Shown in pieces: positions 54,447 to 64,000 of a DNA stretch of 64,000 bases. The notes below the pieces were generated by a model. It saw only the letters and a list, made by a program, of their open reading frames with translations, ran no database searches and was not told where the DNA came from. How positions within the stretch are numbered: the first letter of the stretch is position 1; each line of letters opens with the position of its first letter. The DNA is from Pseudomonas lalucatii (GTDB lineage Bacteria > Pseudomonadota > Gammaproteobacteria > Pseudomonadales > Pseudomonadaceae), in contig NZ_JADPMV010000001.1 of NCBI RefSeq assembly GCF_018398425.1, forward strand, positions 1,860,001 to 1,924,000, given 5' to 3'. The position numbers and the translations under genes were made by a program.

Positions 54447-55862
54447 TCAGGCGAGACTGGCGAGCCTACCCAGGGCTGTCTCCAGGCTCGCCACCTCATC
54501 CATCAGCGGCGACTGGGGGTAGCGGGCGCGGATGAAGGCCAGCAGCTTCTGCGCCGGTTCAATCTGCCCCAGGCCTTCGGCGAAGCCGCGACTGGCCAGC
54601 AGGTAGGCCCGCGGGATATGCGGGTAGTCGGGAAAGCGCCGGTGCAGGTTACGCAGCAGGCTCAAGCCTTCCCGGGTCTTGTGCCGCTGCAGCAACGCCT
54701 CGGCCACCCGTTCGCAGACCAGGGCATCGTCGGGCAGATAGTCCGCCCCGAGCTGGCGCACATTGAGCAGGGCGGTTGCCGCCAGCGCCGGGTTCGCGCG
54801 GGCGGCCAGCGGCAGGTAATGGGCCAGATGGCGCAGGCAGCGCTCACGGGCATTGAGGCCGAACAGCAACTGGTGGAAGCGCTCGTTGAGCCGCAGGTCA
54901 TCGGCATCACGCTCCAGGGCCCTGGCCAGGGCATCCAGGGCCTGGCCGCTCTGCCCCTCCTTGAGGCGGATCTCCGCCTCGGCCAGGGCGCGCCGGCGCA
55001 GGTACTCCGGCGCCGGATAGGCCGCAGAGGCGTTTTCATCGGCGATCACGTAACCCAGGGCGCCCTGATACTGGAACACCGCATACCCCATCATCGCGCA
55101 CATCACCACGCCGAAATAACCGAACAGGAAGGCCGCCACCGGCAGCAGCACTACCCGCGGCAGGCCGCTGGCGAGCATATGGGTGACCCAGCTCGGCGAC
55201 TGCCAGAGGATGAACAGGAAGGCGCAGAGGATCAGGTAGCGCCAGCCCATGGCTCCGATCACCTGGCCGACCTGCTCCGGGCTCAGCGCCGCCGCCAACT
55301 CCTTGTCCAGCGCCAGGCGGATGATGCTGGCCGGCAGCGCCAGCAGCAGGCCGATATTCACCGTCCAGTACAACGCCTCGCTGTCGAAGTCGGCCGCCAG
55401 CCAAAGCGCGGCGAAGGCGATGAGAAACACCGCCAGCTGCTTGCAGAACAGGCTGAAGCCCTCGCCGCCGAAGGCACTGAGCAGACTCGGCGCCTGCCGG
55501 TCGGCCTGGCTGCTGGCCTCGATCACGCCGTGGAAGTACTTGGTCGCCACGCTGAACAACAGCACCCAGAGCACTATCCAGCGCGGCATGAACAGGCTGG
55601 CCAGGGCCAGCAGGGCGGCGAACGCCAGCGGGCCACCCTGCAGGGCATAGACGAAGAACGCGGGGATGCGCTCCCAGAACGGCTGGGCGCTGTTGGCCGC
55701 ACCGAGGAACTGCAGCCGGGCGCTGCACAGGGGGCAGGCCGGGGTGTCGTCCGGGGCATCGGCATTCAAGGGGACGCAGCAGTCGCCATAGGCGCGCTGG
55801 CAGGGCAGACACTGCCAGGTGGCAGGTTGGCCCGGGTGGTAGCGGCAGAGGGTCTTGTCCAT
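54447..55862 (-). CDS. B-box/zinc-ribbon integral membrane protein with TPR-like C-terminus
   Basis: The 471-residue protein opens with paired cysteine/histidine zinc ligands (CRYHPGQPATWQCLPCQRAYGDCC then CPLC, residues about 6-46), has five to six hydrophobic helices between about 65 and 275, and ends with alpha-helical repeats (about 290-470; EIRLKEGQSGQALDALARAL). I know no function for the combination. Both it and the convergent rhomboid protease pair membrane helices with a C-terminal helical-repeat domain. Confidence 0.8.
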   Translation of the reverse strand: MDKTLCRYHPGQPATWQCLPCQRAYGDCCVPLNADAPDDTPACPLCSARLQFLGAANSAQPFWERIPAFFVYALQGGPLAFAALLALASLFMPRWIVLWVLLFSVATKYFHGVIEASSQADRQAPSLLSAFGGEGFSLFCKQLAVFLIAFAALWLAADFDSEALYWTVNIGLLLALPASIIRLALDKELAAALSPEQVGQVIGAMGWRYLILCAFLFILWQSPSWVTHMLASGLPRVVLLPVAAFLFGYFGVVMCAMMGYAVFQYQGALGYVIADENASAAYPAPEYLRRRALAEAEIRLKEGQSGQALDALARALERDADDLRLNERFHQLLFGLNARERCLRHLAHYLPLAARANPALAATALLNVRQLGADYLPDDALVCERVAEALLQRHKTREGLSLLRNLHRRFPDYPHIPRAYLLASRGFAEGLGQIEPAQKLLAFIRARYPQSPLMDEVASLETALGRLASLA

Positions 55863-55925
55863 AAGAGGGTGGTCCTGGTGCGGCGTGCAAAAGCCGTCGA
55901 AGGGGCGGCGGCGCTATTGTCCAGG

Positions 55926-55955
55926 CAAAAAAAGAGGGCCGCAATGCGGCCCTCT
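55926..55955 (-). terminator. Rho-independent terminator of the pnp operon
   Basis: On the minus strand a perfect 10-bp stem (55946-55955 with 55933-55942) and 3-base loop is followed by seven U (55926-55932). It ends the nusA-to-pnp transcript. Confidence 0.92.
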
Positions 55956-55980
55956 CGTTCAGCGTGACAGTCGCCCGCTA

Positions 55981-58086
55981 TCAGACACCCGAGGCTTCCG
56001 CCGCGGCGACGTCCTTGATCGATAGCTTGATCCGGCCGCGGTTGTCCACGTCCAGCACCAGGACCTTCACTTCCTGGCCTTCCTTGAGCACGTCGGTGAC
56101 CTTCTCGACGCGCTGATCGCTCAGCATCGAGATGTGCACCAGGCCGTCCTTGCCCGGCAGGATGTTGACGAAGGCGCCGAAGTCGACGATGCGCTCGACC
56201 TTGCCGACGTAGATCTTGCCGATCTCGGCCTCGGCGGTGATGCCCAGCACGCGCTGACGCGCGGCCTCGGCCGCTTCCTTGGTCTCGCCGAAGATCTTGA
56301 TGGTGCCGTCGTCCTCGATGTCGATGGAGGCCTTGGTCTCCTCGCAGATGGCGCGGATGGTGGCGCCGCCCTTGCCGATCACGTCGCGGATCTTGTCCTG
56401 GTCGATCTTCATCGCGATCATGGTCGGCGCGTTGGCCGACAGCTCGCTGCGCGACTGGGCGATCACCTGGTTCATCTGGCCGAGGATGTTCAGGCGCGCT
56501 TCCAGGGCCTGGCCCAGGGCGATTTCCATGATCTCTTCGGTGATGCCCTGGATCTTGATGTCCATCTGCAGCGCGGTGACGCCCTTGGCGGTACCGGCGA
56601 CCTTGAAGTCCATGTCGCCCAGGTGGTCTTCGTCGCCGAGGATGTCGGTCAGCACGGCGAACTTCTCGCCTTCCTTGACCAGGCCCATGGCGATACCGGC
56701 CACCGGCGCCTTCATCGGCACGCCGGCGTCCATCAGCGCCAGGGAGGCACCGCAGACCGAGGCCATGGAGGACGAACCGTTGGATTCGGTGATTTCCGAG
56801 ACCACGCGGATGGTGTAGGGGAACTCGTCGGCGCTCGGCAGCATGGCCGAGACGCTGCGGCGGGCCAGGCGGCCGTGACCGATTTCGCGACGACCGGCGC
56901 CGCCCATGCGACCACACTCACCGACCGAGAACGGCGGGAAGTTGTAGTGCAGCATGAAGGGGTCCTTCTTCTCGCCTTCCAGGGTATCGAGCAGCTGGGC
57001 GTCGCGGGCGGTGCCGAGGGTGGCGACCACCAGGGCCTGGGTCTCGCCACGGGTGAACAGCGCCGAACCGTGGGTCTTGGCCAACACGCCGACCTCGATG
57101 GCCAGCGGGCGCACGGTGCGGGTGTCGCGGCCGTCGATGCGCGGCTGACCGTTGACGATGTTCTCGCGCACGGTGCGGTACTCGATCTCGCCGAAGGCCT
57201 CCTTGACCTCGCCAGCGCTCGGCTGGCCTTCTTCGCCGGACAGCTTGGCCACGGCCTGGTCACGCAGTTCGCCCAGACGGTTGTAGCGATCCTGTTTGAC
57301 GGTGATGGTGTAGGCCTTGGAGATTTCCGCGCCGAACTCGCCACGAATGGCGTTCAGCAGTGCGGTGTTCTCCGCCTTCGGCTGCCAGTCCCAGGTCGGC
57401 TTGCCGGCTTCGGCGGCCAGTTCCTTGACGGCCTGGATCACCGACTGGAACTCCTGGTGGGCGAACAGCACGGCGCCCAGCATCTGGTCTTCGGTCAGCT
57501 CCTTGGCTTCCGACTCGACCATCAGCACGGCGTCTTCGGTACCGGCCACGACCATGTCCAGGCTGGAGGCCTTGAGCTGCTCGTAGGTCGGGTTCAGCAG
57601 GTAGCCGGTGCTCTCGTGGAAGGCCACGCGGGCGGCGCCGATCGGGCCGTCGAAGGGAATGCCGGAGACGGCCAGGGCGGCCGAGGTGCCGATCATCGCG
57701 GCGACGTCCGGGTCGGTCTTCTTGCTGGTGGAGACCACGGTGCAGACGACCTGCACTTCATTCATGAAGCCTTCCGGGAACAGCGGACGGATCGGTCGGT
57801 CGATCAGGCGCGAGGTCAGGGTTTCCTTCTCGGAAGGACGGCCTTCGCGCTTGAAGAAGCCACCGGGGATCTTGCCCGCGGCGTAGGTCTTCTCCTGGTA
57901 GTGCACGGACAGCGGGAAGAAGCCCTTGCTCGGGTCGGCGGTCTTGGCACCGACCACGGTCACCAGCACGCTGACGTCGTCGTCGACGGTGACCAGCACG
58001 GCGCCGGAAGCCTGACGGGCGATGCGGCCAGTCTCGAGGGTGACGGTCGACTGACCGAACTGGAATTTCTTGATTACCGGGTTCAC
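55981..58086 (-). CDS. pnp: Polynucleotide phosphorylase
   Basis: The 701-residue protein has two RNase PH domains (phosphate-binding region and catalytic [36 protein letters not shown]), a KH domain ([19 protein letters not shown]) and an S1 domain ([27 protein letters not shown]). It degrades RNA 3'-5' by phosphorolysis. The start is GTG 58086 ([12 protein letters not shown]) with AAGGAAAA upstream, giving the usual family length; upstream read-through to 58239 crosses the rpsO hairpin. Confidence 0.97.
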   Translation of the reverse strand: MNPVIKKFQFGQSTVTLETGRIARQASGAVLVTVDDDVSVLVTVVGAKTADPSKGFFPLSVHYQEKTYAAGKIPGGFFKREGRPSEKETLTSRLIDRPIRPLFPEGFMNEVQVVCTVVSTSKKTDPDVAAMIGTSAALAVSGIPFDGPIGAARVAFHESTGYLLNPTYEQLKASSLDMVVAGTEDAVLMVESEAKELTEDQMLGAVLFAHQEFQSVIQAVKELAAEAGKPTWDWQPKAENTALLNAIRGEFGAEISKAYTITVKQDRYNRLGELRDQAVAKLSGEEGQPSAGEVKEAFGEIEYRTVRENIVNGQPRIDGRDTRTVRPLAIEVGVLAKTHGSALFTRGETQALVVATLGTARDAQLLDTLEGEKKDPFMLHYNFPPFSVGECGRMGGAGRREIGHGRLARRSVSAMLPSADEFPYTIRVVSEITESNGSSSMASVCGASLALMDAGVPMKAPVAGIAMGLVKEGEKFAVLTDILGDEDHLGDMDFKVAGTAKGVTALQMDIKIQGITEEIMEIALGQALEARLNILGQMNQVIAQSRSELSANAPTMIAMKIDQDKIRDVIGKGGATIRAICEETKASIDIEDDGTIKIFGETKEAAEAARQRVLGITAEAEIGKIYVGKVERIVDFGAFVNILPGKDGLVHISMLSDQRVEKVTDVLKEGQEVKVLVLDVDNRGRIKLSIKDVAAAEASGV

Positions 58087-58198
58087 GGTGTTTTCCTTCT
58101 CTCTGTTGCCTTTGGGGAAATCTGGATGGTGCGAAATTCGTGGGCAGTCGCGGGAGTCGGACCCGCTCCTGTCCAAAATGCATCGGGCTGAAACGCAA

Positions 58199-58233
58199 AA
58201 GCTGGAAGCGGGGACCAGCCCCACTTCCAGCTT
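58199..58233 (-). terminator. rpsO-pnp intergenic hairpin
   Basis: On the minus strand a 14-16-bp stem (58199-58214 with 58218-58233, one mismatch) with a short loop is followed by TTTTGCGTTT. By analogy with the rpsO-pnp junction of enterobacteria it may be a leaky terminator and an RNase processing point. Confidence 0.75.
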
Positions 58234-58260
58234 CGGCATTCAGCTGCGCGCCAGCATTGC

Positions 58261-58530
58261 TTAGCGACGCAGACCCAGGCGACCGATCAGGGCGCTGTAA
58301 CGACTGGTGTCCTTGCCCTTCAGGTAGTCCAGCAGCTTACGACGCTGGTTAACCATGCGGATCAGACCACGACGGGAGTGGTGGTCCTTGCCGTTGGCCT
58401 TGAAGTGGCCTTGCAGCTTGTTGATGTTGGCGGACAGCAGGGCTACCTGCACTTCCGGGCTACCGGTGTCGCCTTCAGCTTGCTTGTAGTCGTTAACGAT
58501 CTGGGCTTTTTCTTCAACGCTGAGTGCCAT
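58261..58530 (-). CDS. rpsO: 30S ribosomal protein S15
   Basis: The 89-residue protein has the S15 pattern ([52 protein letters not shown]). It binds 16S rRNA early in 30S assembly. It is followed by pnp as in most gammaproteobacteria. Confidence 0.98.
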   Translation of the reverse strand: MALSVEEKAQIVNDYKQAEGDTGSPEVQVALLSANINKLQGHFKANGKDHHSRRGLIRMVNQRRKLLDYLKGKDTSRYSALIGRLGLRR

Positions 58531-58686
58531 GTGGGCATCCTCTCAGTTAGGAAACTGCTGCAGAACAACAGTTCCAATAGGCCGGGAATCGCTTCCCGTG
58601 TTTTAAAAGGAGGAATGACCGTGCCTATTAACAGCCACCCTCGATGTGGACGATCGGACCTCGAGAGATTCGACCGCCCGCTACGG

Positions 58687-59604
58687 TCATACCGACCGAA
58701 TCAAGCGACGCGGCGCGATGCGCCCGTCTTCGCTCACTTCACCGATACCGATGAAGCGGCCATTGTGATCTTGCACCCGCACCATGCCGAACTTCGGCGC
58801 CTCCGGTGCCCGTACCGGCTGCCCCTGCAGCCAGTAGAACGCGCTGTGCTCGGAGAACTGCAGCAGCGGCCAGTGGTGCAGGCCGCTGTCGACCGGCAGC
58901 AGGAAGCGGTCAAGCGCCTCGTTGCCGCCGTCGGCATGGGCCTGCTCCAGCTCTTCCAGGCTGACGGTCTGCGCCAGGGCGAAAGGGCCGGCCTTGGTCC
59001 TGCACAGTTCCGCGACATGGGCGCCGCAGCCGAGTAACCGGCCGAGGTCCTCGACCAGGGTGCGGATATAGGTGCCCTTGCTGCACTCCACCGCCAGGCG
59101 CGCCTGCTCCGCCTCGCAGGCCAGCAATTCCAGGCGCGCAATAGTAACAGAACGCGCCTCGCGCTCCACTACCTCGCCGGCGCGCGCCAGCTTGTACAGC
59201 GGCTGGCCATCGCGCTTGAGCGCCGAGTACATGGGCGGTATCTGACTGATTTCACCGCGAAATTGCGGCAGCAGCGCCTCGATTTCGGCGCGACCAACGG
59301 TCACCTGCTGGCGCTCGAGCACCTCGCCCTCGGCGTCGCCGGTGCTGGTGGTCACCCCCAGCTGCATCAGGGTCTCGTAGCCCTTGTCGGCATCCAGCAG
59401 GTACTGGGAGAACTTGGTCGCCTCGCCGAAGCACAGCGGCAACACGCCGGTGGCCAGGGGGTCGAGACTGCCGGTGTGGCCGGCCTTCTCGGCATTGAGC
59501 AACCAGCGCACCTTCTGCAGCGCCGCGTTGGAGCTGAAGCCGCGCGGCTTGTCCAGCAGGATGATGCCGTTGACCTGACGACGGATACGCTTTACCTGGG
59601 CCAC
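58687..59604 (-). CDS. truB: tRNA pseudouridine-55 synthase
   Basis: The 305-residue protein has the catalytic aspartate at residue 48 ([15 protein letters not shown]), [17 protein letters not shown] and the RNA-contact segments of TruB, with a C-terminal PUA domain. It modifies U55 in the T-loop of tRNAs. It starts 3 bp after the rbfA stop. Confidence 0.97.
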   Translation of the reverse strand: MAQVKRIRRQVNGIILLDKPRGFSSNAALQKVRWLLNAEKAGHTGSLDPLATGVLPLCFGEATKFSQYLLDADKGYETLMQLGVTTSTGDAEGEVLERQQVTVGRAEIEALLPQFRGEISQIPPMYSALKRDGQPLYKLARAGEVVEREARSVTIARLELLACEAEQARLAVECSKGTYIRTLVEDLGRLLGCGAHVAELCRTKAGPFALAQTVSLEELEQAHADGGNEALDRFLLPVDSGLHHWPLLQFSEHSAFYWLQGQPVRAPEAPKFGMVRVQDHNGRFIGIGEVSEDGRIAPRRLIRSV

Positions 59605-59607
59605 GGC

Positions 59608-60000
59608 TTACTCCTCGGCCTTGCCGGTATCGTGCTGGCTGTCTTCCGCCACCGCACGATCGATCAGGGCCGACAGGTGGGCGCCACGGCTGACGCTCTC
59701 GTCGTAATGGAAGCGCAATTGCGGCACGCTGCGCAGCTTCATGGCCTTGCCCAGCTGCATGCGCAGGAAACCACCGGCGTCGTTGAGCACCTTGAGGCTC
59801 TGGGCGACGTGATCGACGCCGTCATCGGCGGCCATCACGGTGATGAAGATCTTCGCGTGGCCGACGTCGCGGCTGACTTCCACGGCGGTGATGGTCACCA
59901 GCCCCAGGCGCGGGTCCTTGACCTCACGGCGAATCAACTGCGCCAGCTCGCGCTGCATCTGGTCGCCGATACGCTGGGTCCGGCTATAGTCTTTTGCCAT
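59608..60000 (-). CDS. rbfA: Ribosome-binding factor A
   Basis: The 130-residue protein has the KH-fold RbfA sequence ([32 protein letters not shown] and [15 protein letters not shown]). It aids 16S rRNA maturation and cold adaptation. A strong hairpin lies between it and infB. Confidence 0.97.
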   Translation of the reverse strand: MAKDYSRTQRIGDQMQRELAQLIRREVKDPRLGLVTITAVEVSRDVGHAKIFITVMAADDGVDHVAQSLKVLNDAGGFLRMQLGKAMKLRSVPQLRFHYDESVSRGAHLSALIDRAVAEDSQHDTGKAEE

Positions 60001-60057
60001 CTCTACTACCTTCCACTCGCCGCGACGCGTCGAAAGGCATCGGGCTCAAAAGCGGCA

Positions 60058-60091
60058 AACGCCCGGCCGCGCAGAAGCGGGGCCGGGCGTT
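60058..60091 (-). terminator. Hairpin between infB and rbfA
   Basis: AACGCCCGGCC (60058-60068) pairs with GGCCGGGCGTT (60081-60091), 11 bp, with CGCTTTT following on the minus strand. It may partly attenuate transcription into rbfA-truB. Confidence 0.55.
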
Positions 60092-60111
60092 GCATGTTGC
60101 GACCCGCGCCT

Positions 60112-62595
60112 TTACAGGCTGCGCGCCACCTGGACTTTCTCGAACACTTCGATCTTGTCGCCGACCTTGACGTCGTTGTAGCTCTTCACCGCGATACCGC
60201 ACTCCATGCCGGCCCGCACTTCGGACATGTCGTCCTTGAAGCGGCGCAGGGACTCCAGTTCGCCTTCGAAGATCACCACGTCGTCGCGCAGTACGCGGAT
60301 CGGACGGTTACGGTGCACCACGCCCTCGACGACCATGCACCCGGCCACCGCGCCGAACTTCGGCGAGCGGAACACGTCGCGGACCTCGGCGATGCCCAGG
60401 ATGTTCTCCCGCACGTCGCTGCCCAGCATGCCGGTGAGGGCCTTCTTGACGTCCTCGATGATGTCGTAGATGACGTTGTAGTAACGCATGTCCAGGCCTT
60501 CCTGCTCGACGATCTTCCGGGCGCCGGCATCGGCGCGCACGTTGAAGCCGAACAGCACGGCGTTGGAGGCCAGCGCCAGGTTGGCGTCGGATTCGGTGAT
60601 ACCACCGACGCCGCCACCGACCACGCGCACCTGCACCTCGTCGTTGCCCAGGCCGCTGAGCGAGCCCTGCAGGGCCTCCAGCGAACCGCGCACATCGGAC
60701 TTGAGGACGATGTTGAGGGTCTTCTTCTCGTCCTGGCCCATGTTCTCGAAGATGTTTTCCAGCTTGCCGGCGTGAGCACGGGCCAGCTTGACCTCGCGGA
60801 ACTTGCCCTGGCGGAACAGTGCGACTTCGCGGGCCTTCTTCTCGTCGGCGACCACAGTCATCTCGTCACCGGCCTCCGGCGTGCCGTCCAGACCGAGGAT
60901 CTCGACCGGAATCGACGGGCCGGCTTCCTTCACCGGCTTGCCATTCTCGTCGAGCATGGCGCGAATGCGGCCGTAGTTGGAGCCGACCAGCACCATGTCG
61001 CCCTGACGCAGGGTACCGTCCTGTACCAGCACGGTCGCCACCGGACCACGGCCCTTGTCCAGACGCGACTCGACCACCACGCCACGGCCCGGGGCCGACG
61101 GCGTGGCCTTGAGTTCGAGCACCTCGGCCTGCAGCAGAACGGCTTCGAGCAGGTCTTCGACGCCGGTACCGAGCTTGGCGGAGACATGCACGTAGGGGGC
61201 ATCGCCGCCCCACTCTTCCGGGATCACATCCAGTGCGGCCAGGCCGTTCTTGATGTTGTCCGGGTTGGCATCGGGCTTGTCGATCTTGTTCACCGCGACC
61301 ACGATCGGCACGCCAGCGGCTTTCGCATGCTGCACGGCCTCCTGGGTCTGCGGCATCACGCCATCGTCGGCCGCCACCACCAGGATGACGATGTCGGTGG
61401 CCTGGGCACCACGGGCACGCATCTGGGTAAAGGCAGCGTGGCCGGGGGTATCGAGGAAGGTGACCATGCCACGGTCGGTTTCCACGTGATAGGCGCCGAT
61501 GTGCTGGGTAATGCCGCCGGCTTCGCCCGCAGCCACCTTGGCGCGACGGATGTAGTCGAGCAGCGAGGTCTTGCCGTGGTCGACGTGCCCCATCACGGTC
61601 ACCACCGGCGCCCGGGAAATCGCCTCACCCTCGAACTTGAGGGAAGCAGCCAGCTGCTCCTCGAGGGCGTTGTCGCTGACCAGCTTGACCTTGTGGCCCA
61701 GCTCTTCGGCGATCAGCTGCGCGGTTTCCTGATCCAGCACCTGGTTGATGGTCACCGGGGTGCCCATCTTGAACATGAATTTGATCACCTCGGCGGCCTT
61801 CACCGACATCTGCTGGGCCAGCTCGCCGACGGTGATGGTCTCGCCAATCGCCACTTCGCGGACGATCGGCCCGCTCGGGCTCTGGAAGCCGTGCTGGTTA
61901 CGCTTCTTCAGCTTGGACTTGCCACGGCCGCCGCGGCGGAAGCCGTCGCTCTCTTCGTCGACGGTACGCGGCGCGACGCGCGGCGCCGGCGCCTTTTCCT
62001 TGACGGTCGGACGGTGCTGAGTGGTCTTGCGCTCGCCGCGACGGTCGTCGTCGCTGCGCACCTTGTCGGGGCGACGAGGCTCGTCTTTCTTGCGCTCTTC
62101 GACCACGGGCGCGGCTACCGGCAGCTCGACCACGGTCGCGGAAACCGGCGCAGGCGCGCTGTCCTCGGTTTTCGCGCTGGCAGCCTTGAGCTTGGCCTCT
62201 TCCTCGGCGCGACGCTTGGCCTCTTCCTCGGCCTTCAGGCGCGCGGCTTCGGCAGCGGCACGCTGCTCGGCAAGCTCGCGCTGCTTCTCGGCTTCGATCT
62301 CTTCGGCGCTGCGCTTGACGAAGGTCTTCTTCTTGCGCACTTCCACGCTGATGGTCTTGCTGCCAGCCACCCGCAGGGTGCTGGTGGTCTTGCGCTGCAA
62401 GGTGATCTTGCGCGGCTCTTCAACTTTATCGCCATGGCTGCTCTTGAGGTGCGCGAGCAGGGCTTGCTTCTCGTTATCGGTGACAACTTGCTCGGCACTG
62501 CTGTGCGGCAAACCCGCCTCTCGCATCTGCTGCAGCAGGCGCTCTACCGGTGTGTCGACCACTTGGGCCAGTTCTTTCACCGTGACTTGCGACAT
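60112..62595 (-). CDS. infB: Translation initiation factor IF-2
   Basis: The 827-residue protein has an N-terminal IF2 domain, an acidic/basic alanine-rich linker (residues about 90-230, [18 protein letters not shown]), the GTPase domain with [17 protein letters not shown] (G1 near residue 335), [11 protein letters not shown] and VNKIDKPDA, and the C-terminal domains. It places fMet-tRNA on the ribosome. It lies 26 bp downstream of nusA. Confidence 0.97.
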   Translation of the reverse strand: MSQVTVKELAQVVDTPVERLLQQMREAGLPHSSAEQVVTDNEKQALLAHLKSSHGDKVEEPRKITLQRKTTSTLRVAGSKTISVEVRKKKTFVKRSAEEIEAEKQRELAEQRAAAEAARLKAEEEAKRRAEEEAKLKAASAKTEDSAPAPVSATVVELPVAAPVVEERKKDEPRRPDKVRSDDDRRGERKTTQHRPTVKEKAPAPRVAPRTVDEESDGFRRGGRGKSKLKKRNQHGFQSPSGPIVREVAIGETITVGELAQQMSVKAAEVIKFMFKMGTPVTINQVLDQETAQLIAEELGHKVKLVSDNALEEQLAASLKFEGEAISRAPVVTVMGHVDHGKTSLLDYIRRAKVAAGEAGGITQHIGAYHVETDRGMVTFLDTPGHAAFTQMRARGAQATDIVILVVAADDGVMPQTQEAVQHAKAAGVPIVVAVNKIDKPDANPDNIKNGLAALDVIPEEWGGDAPYVHVSAKLGTGVEDLLEAVLLQAEVLELKATPSAPGRGVVVESRLDKGRGPVATVLVQDGTLRQGDMVLVGSNYGRIRAMLDENGKPVKEAGPSIPVEILGLDGTPEAGDEMTVVADEKKAREVALFRQGKFREVKLARAHAGKLENIFENMGQDEKKTLNIVLKSDVRGSLEALQGSLSGLGNDEVQVRVVGGGVGGITESDANLALASNAVLFGFNVRADAGARKIVEQEGLDMRYYNVIYDIIEDVKKALTGMLGSDVRENILGIAEVRDVFRSPKFGAVAGCMVVEGVVHRNRPIRVLRDDVVIFEGELESLRRFKDDMSEVRAGMECGIAVKSYNDVKVGDKIEVFEKVQVARSL

Positions 62596-62621
62596 GCATT
62601 TCTCTCCTCAGGCCGTAAAAC

Positions 62622-64000
62622 TTACTCGAACCAGTGGGCTCGGGCGGCCATGATCAGCTTGCCGGCACGCTCTTCGTCGATGCCGTCGATGTCGAGCAAG
62701 TCGTCAATCGACTGCTCGGCCAGGTCTTCGCGGGTAATCACACCGCGCACTGCCAGTTCCTGCGCCAGGCCCTTCTCCATACCCTCGAGGGAGAGCAGGT
62801 CTTCGGCCGGGTGGGCGTCTGCCAGCTTTTCTTCTGTGGCGATGGCCTTGGTCAGCAGGCGATCTTTTGCCCGCGCCCGCAGCTCGTTGACGATCTCTTC
62901 GTCGAAACCGTCGATGCTGAGCATCTCCTCCATCGGCACATAGGCGATCTCTTCCAGGCTGGTGAAACCTTCCTCCACCAGTACCTGGGCCAGCTCTTCG
63001 TCGACTTCCAGCTCGTCGATGAAGCGCTGCAGGATGTCGCCAGTCTCTGCCTGCTGCTTGGCCTGGATGTCCGCCTCGGTCATCACGTTCAGCGTCCAGC
63101 CGGTCAGCTGGCTGGCCAGGCGGACGTTCTGACCACCACGGCCGATGGCCTGGGCCAGGTTGTCTTCGGCGACGGCGATGTCCATGGCATGGGCATCCTC
63201 GTCGACGATGATCGCCGCCACTTCCGCCGGCGACATGGCGTTAATGACGAACTGCGCCGGGTTCTCGTCCCACAGGACGATGTCCACACGCTCGCCACCC
63301 AGCTCGCCGGATACCGCCTGCACGCGCGAACCGCGCATGCCGATACAGGCACCCTGCGGATCAATGCGCTTGTCCTTGGAGCGCACGGCGATCTTGGCGC
63401 GCGAGCCCGGGTCCCGGGAGGCGGCCATCACCTCGATCAGCTCCTCGGCGATTTCCGGCACTTCGATGCGGAACAACTCGATCAGCATCTCAGGGGCAGT
63501 ACGCGACAAAATCAGCTGCGGACCGCGATTTTCGCTGCGGATTTCCTTGAGCAGTGCGCGCAAACGGGCACCGACACGGAAGGTTTCGCGCGAAATGATG
63601 TCTTCGCGAGCCAGCAGGGCCTCGGCGTTGTTGCCGAGATCGACGATGACGCTGTCGCGGGTGACCTTCTTCACGGTACCGGAGATGATTTCGCCAAGAC
63701 GTCCGCGATAGGCCTCGACGACCTGCGCCCGCTCGGCCTCGCGCACTTTCTGCACGATGACCTGCTTGGCGGTCTGCGCGGCGATGCGACCGAACTCGAT
63801 GGATTCGATCTTCTCCTCGATGACGTCACCGACCTTGGCGTTGGCTTCACGAGCCCGCTCCATGTCCGTGGTCAGCTGGTGCGCCGGGTCCTCGAACTCT
63901 TCTTCTTCGACCACTGTCCAGCAGCGGAAGGTCTCGTAGTTGCCGGTCAGACGATTGATCGCCACCCGCAACTCGACTTCGTCCTCAAAACGCTTCTTGG
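62622..64000 (-). CDS. nusA: Transcription termination/antitermination factor NusA, N-terminus outside window
   Basis: The frame is open to the right edge (…[27 protein letters not shown]), so the first roughly 30-40 residues are missing. Visible are most of the N-terminal polymerase-binding domain, an S1 domain ([25 protein letters not shown]), two KH domains ([41 protein letters not shown]) and two C-terminal acidic repeats ([36 protein letters not shown]). A TTG inside the frame near 63971 is not the true start. Confidence 0.96.
   Translation of the reverse strand, partial: KKRFEDEVELRVAINRLTGNYETFRCWTVVEEEEFEDPAHQLTTDMERAREANAKVGDVIEEKIESIEFGRIAAQTAKQVIVQKVREAERAQVVEAYRGRLGEIISGTVKKVTRDSVIVDLGNNAEALLAREDIISRETFRVGARLRALLKEIRSENRGPQLILSRTAPEMLIELFRIEVPEIAEELIEVMAASRDPGSRAKIAVRSKDKRIDPQGACIGMRGSRVQAVSGELGGERVDIVLWDENPAQFVINAMSPAEVAAIIVDEDAHAMDIAVAEDNLAQAIGRGGQNVRLASQLTGWTLNVMTEADIQAKQQAETGDILQRFIDELEVDEELAQVLVEEGFTSLEEIAYVPMEEMLSIDGFDEEIVNELRARAKDRLLTKAIATEEKLADAHPAEDLLSLEGMEKGLAQELAVRGVITREDLAEQSIDDLLDIDGIDEERAGKLIMAARAHWFE

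Noticed and set aside
62622..63971. NusA starting at the TTG near 63971
   Set aside because: The frame stays open to the window edge with NusA-like sequence upstream ([10 protein letters not shown]), so the gene is cut by the edge.

Overview
The window looks like a chromosomal segment of a GC-rich Pseudomonas. The order cbrX-cbrA-cbrB-crcZ-pcnB-folK-panBCD-pgi-acs and then pnp-rpsO-truB-rbfA-infB-nusA is the classical Pseudomonas arrangement, and the protein sequences fit it. I found no rRNA, tRNA, CRISPR array or prophage.

Layout. (1) 1-9.0 kb: a probable dimethylsulfoniopropionate (DMSP) catabolic locus. A fused two-domain class III CoA-transferase of DddD type (5104-7617) is divergent from an iron alcohol dehydrogenase (DddB type) and a methylmalonate-semialdehyde-dehydrogenase-like enzyme (DddC type). 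An IclR regulator and a LysR regulator (cut by the window edge) follow on the minus strand, and an MFS transporter follows dddD. Together they would convert DMSP to DMS plus 3-hydroxypropionyl-CoA, and the C3 unit to acetyl-CoA. (2) 9.7-10.7 kb: an IS481-family element inserted exactly in the CTAG that holds the stop codon of an ABC transporter gene. (3) 10.7-20.3 kb: a peptide-type ABC importer (fused double ATPase, two permeases, Tat-exported binding protein), an aldehyde dehydrogenase, a 3-hydroxyisobutyrate-dehydrogenase-like enzyme and a divergent LysR regulator. (4) 20.6-21.5 kb: an orphan betaine/choline/DMSP-type binding protein whose promoter carries the same long dyad element as the dddD upstream region. 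(5) 21.7-28.9 kb: one minus-strand unit of TRAP transporter (DctQ, DctM, DctP), glutamine-synthetase-like ligase, aldehyde dehydrogenase and iron alcohol dehydrogenase. (6) 29.2-32.6 kb: a small secreted protein, OsmE-like lipoprotein, glycerophosphodiesterase and LOG-family protein, with a 0.7 kb intergenic region holding three copies of an ordered DnaA-box-like unit. (7) 32.8-55.9 kb: the CbrAB/CrcZ carbon-catabolite control system, then core metabolism (PcnB, FolK, pantothenate, Pgi, Acs, thiolase), a methyltransferase, an AsmA-like DUF748 protein, three DUF2845 paralogues, a rhomboid protease and a zinc-ribbon membrane protein. (8) 56-64 kb: the nusA-infB-rbfA-truB-rpsO-pnp translation/RNA-decay operon on the minus strand, with nusA cut by the window edge.

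How it fits together: regions 1-5 form an accessory catabolic block (organosulfur/betaine-like, peptide-like and amine- or acid-like substrates, each with its own importer and dehydrogenases) beside the conserved core block that begins near cbrA. The most notable unexplained structures are the dyad shared by dddD and the betaine-type binding protein gene, the three DnaA-box units, and an array of 73-bp repeats that separates cbrX from cbrA and carries copies of the cbrA start context.
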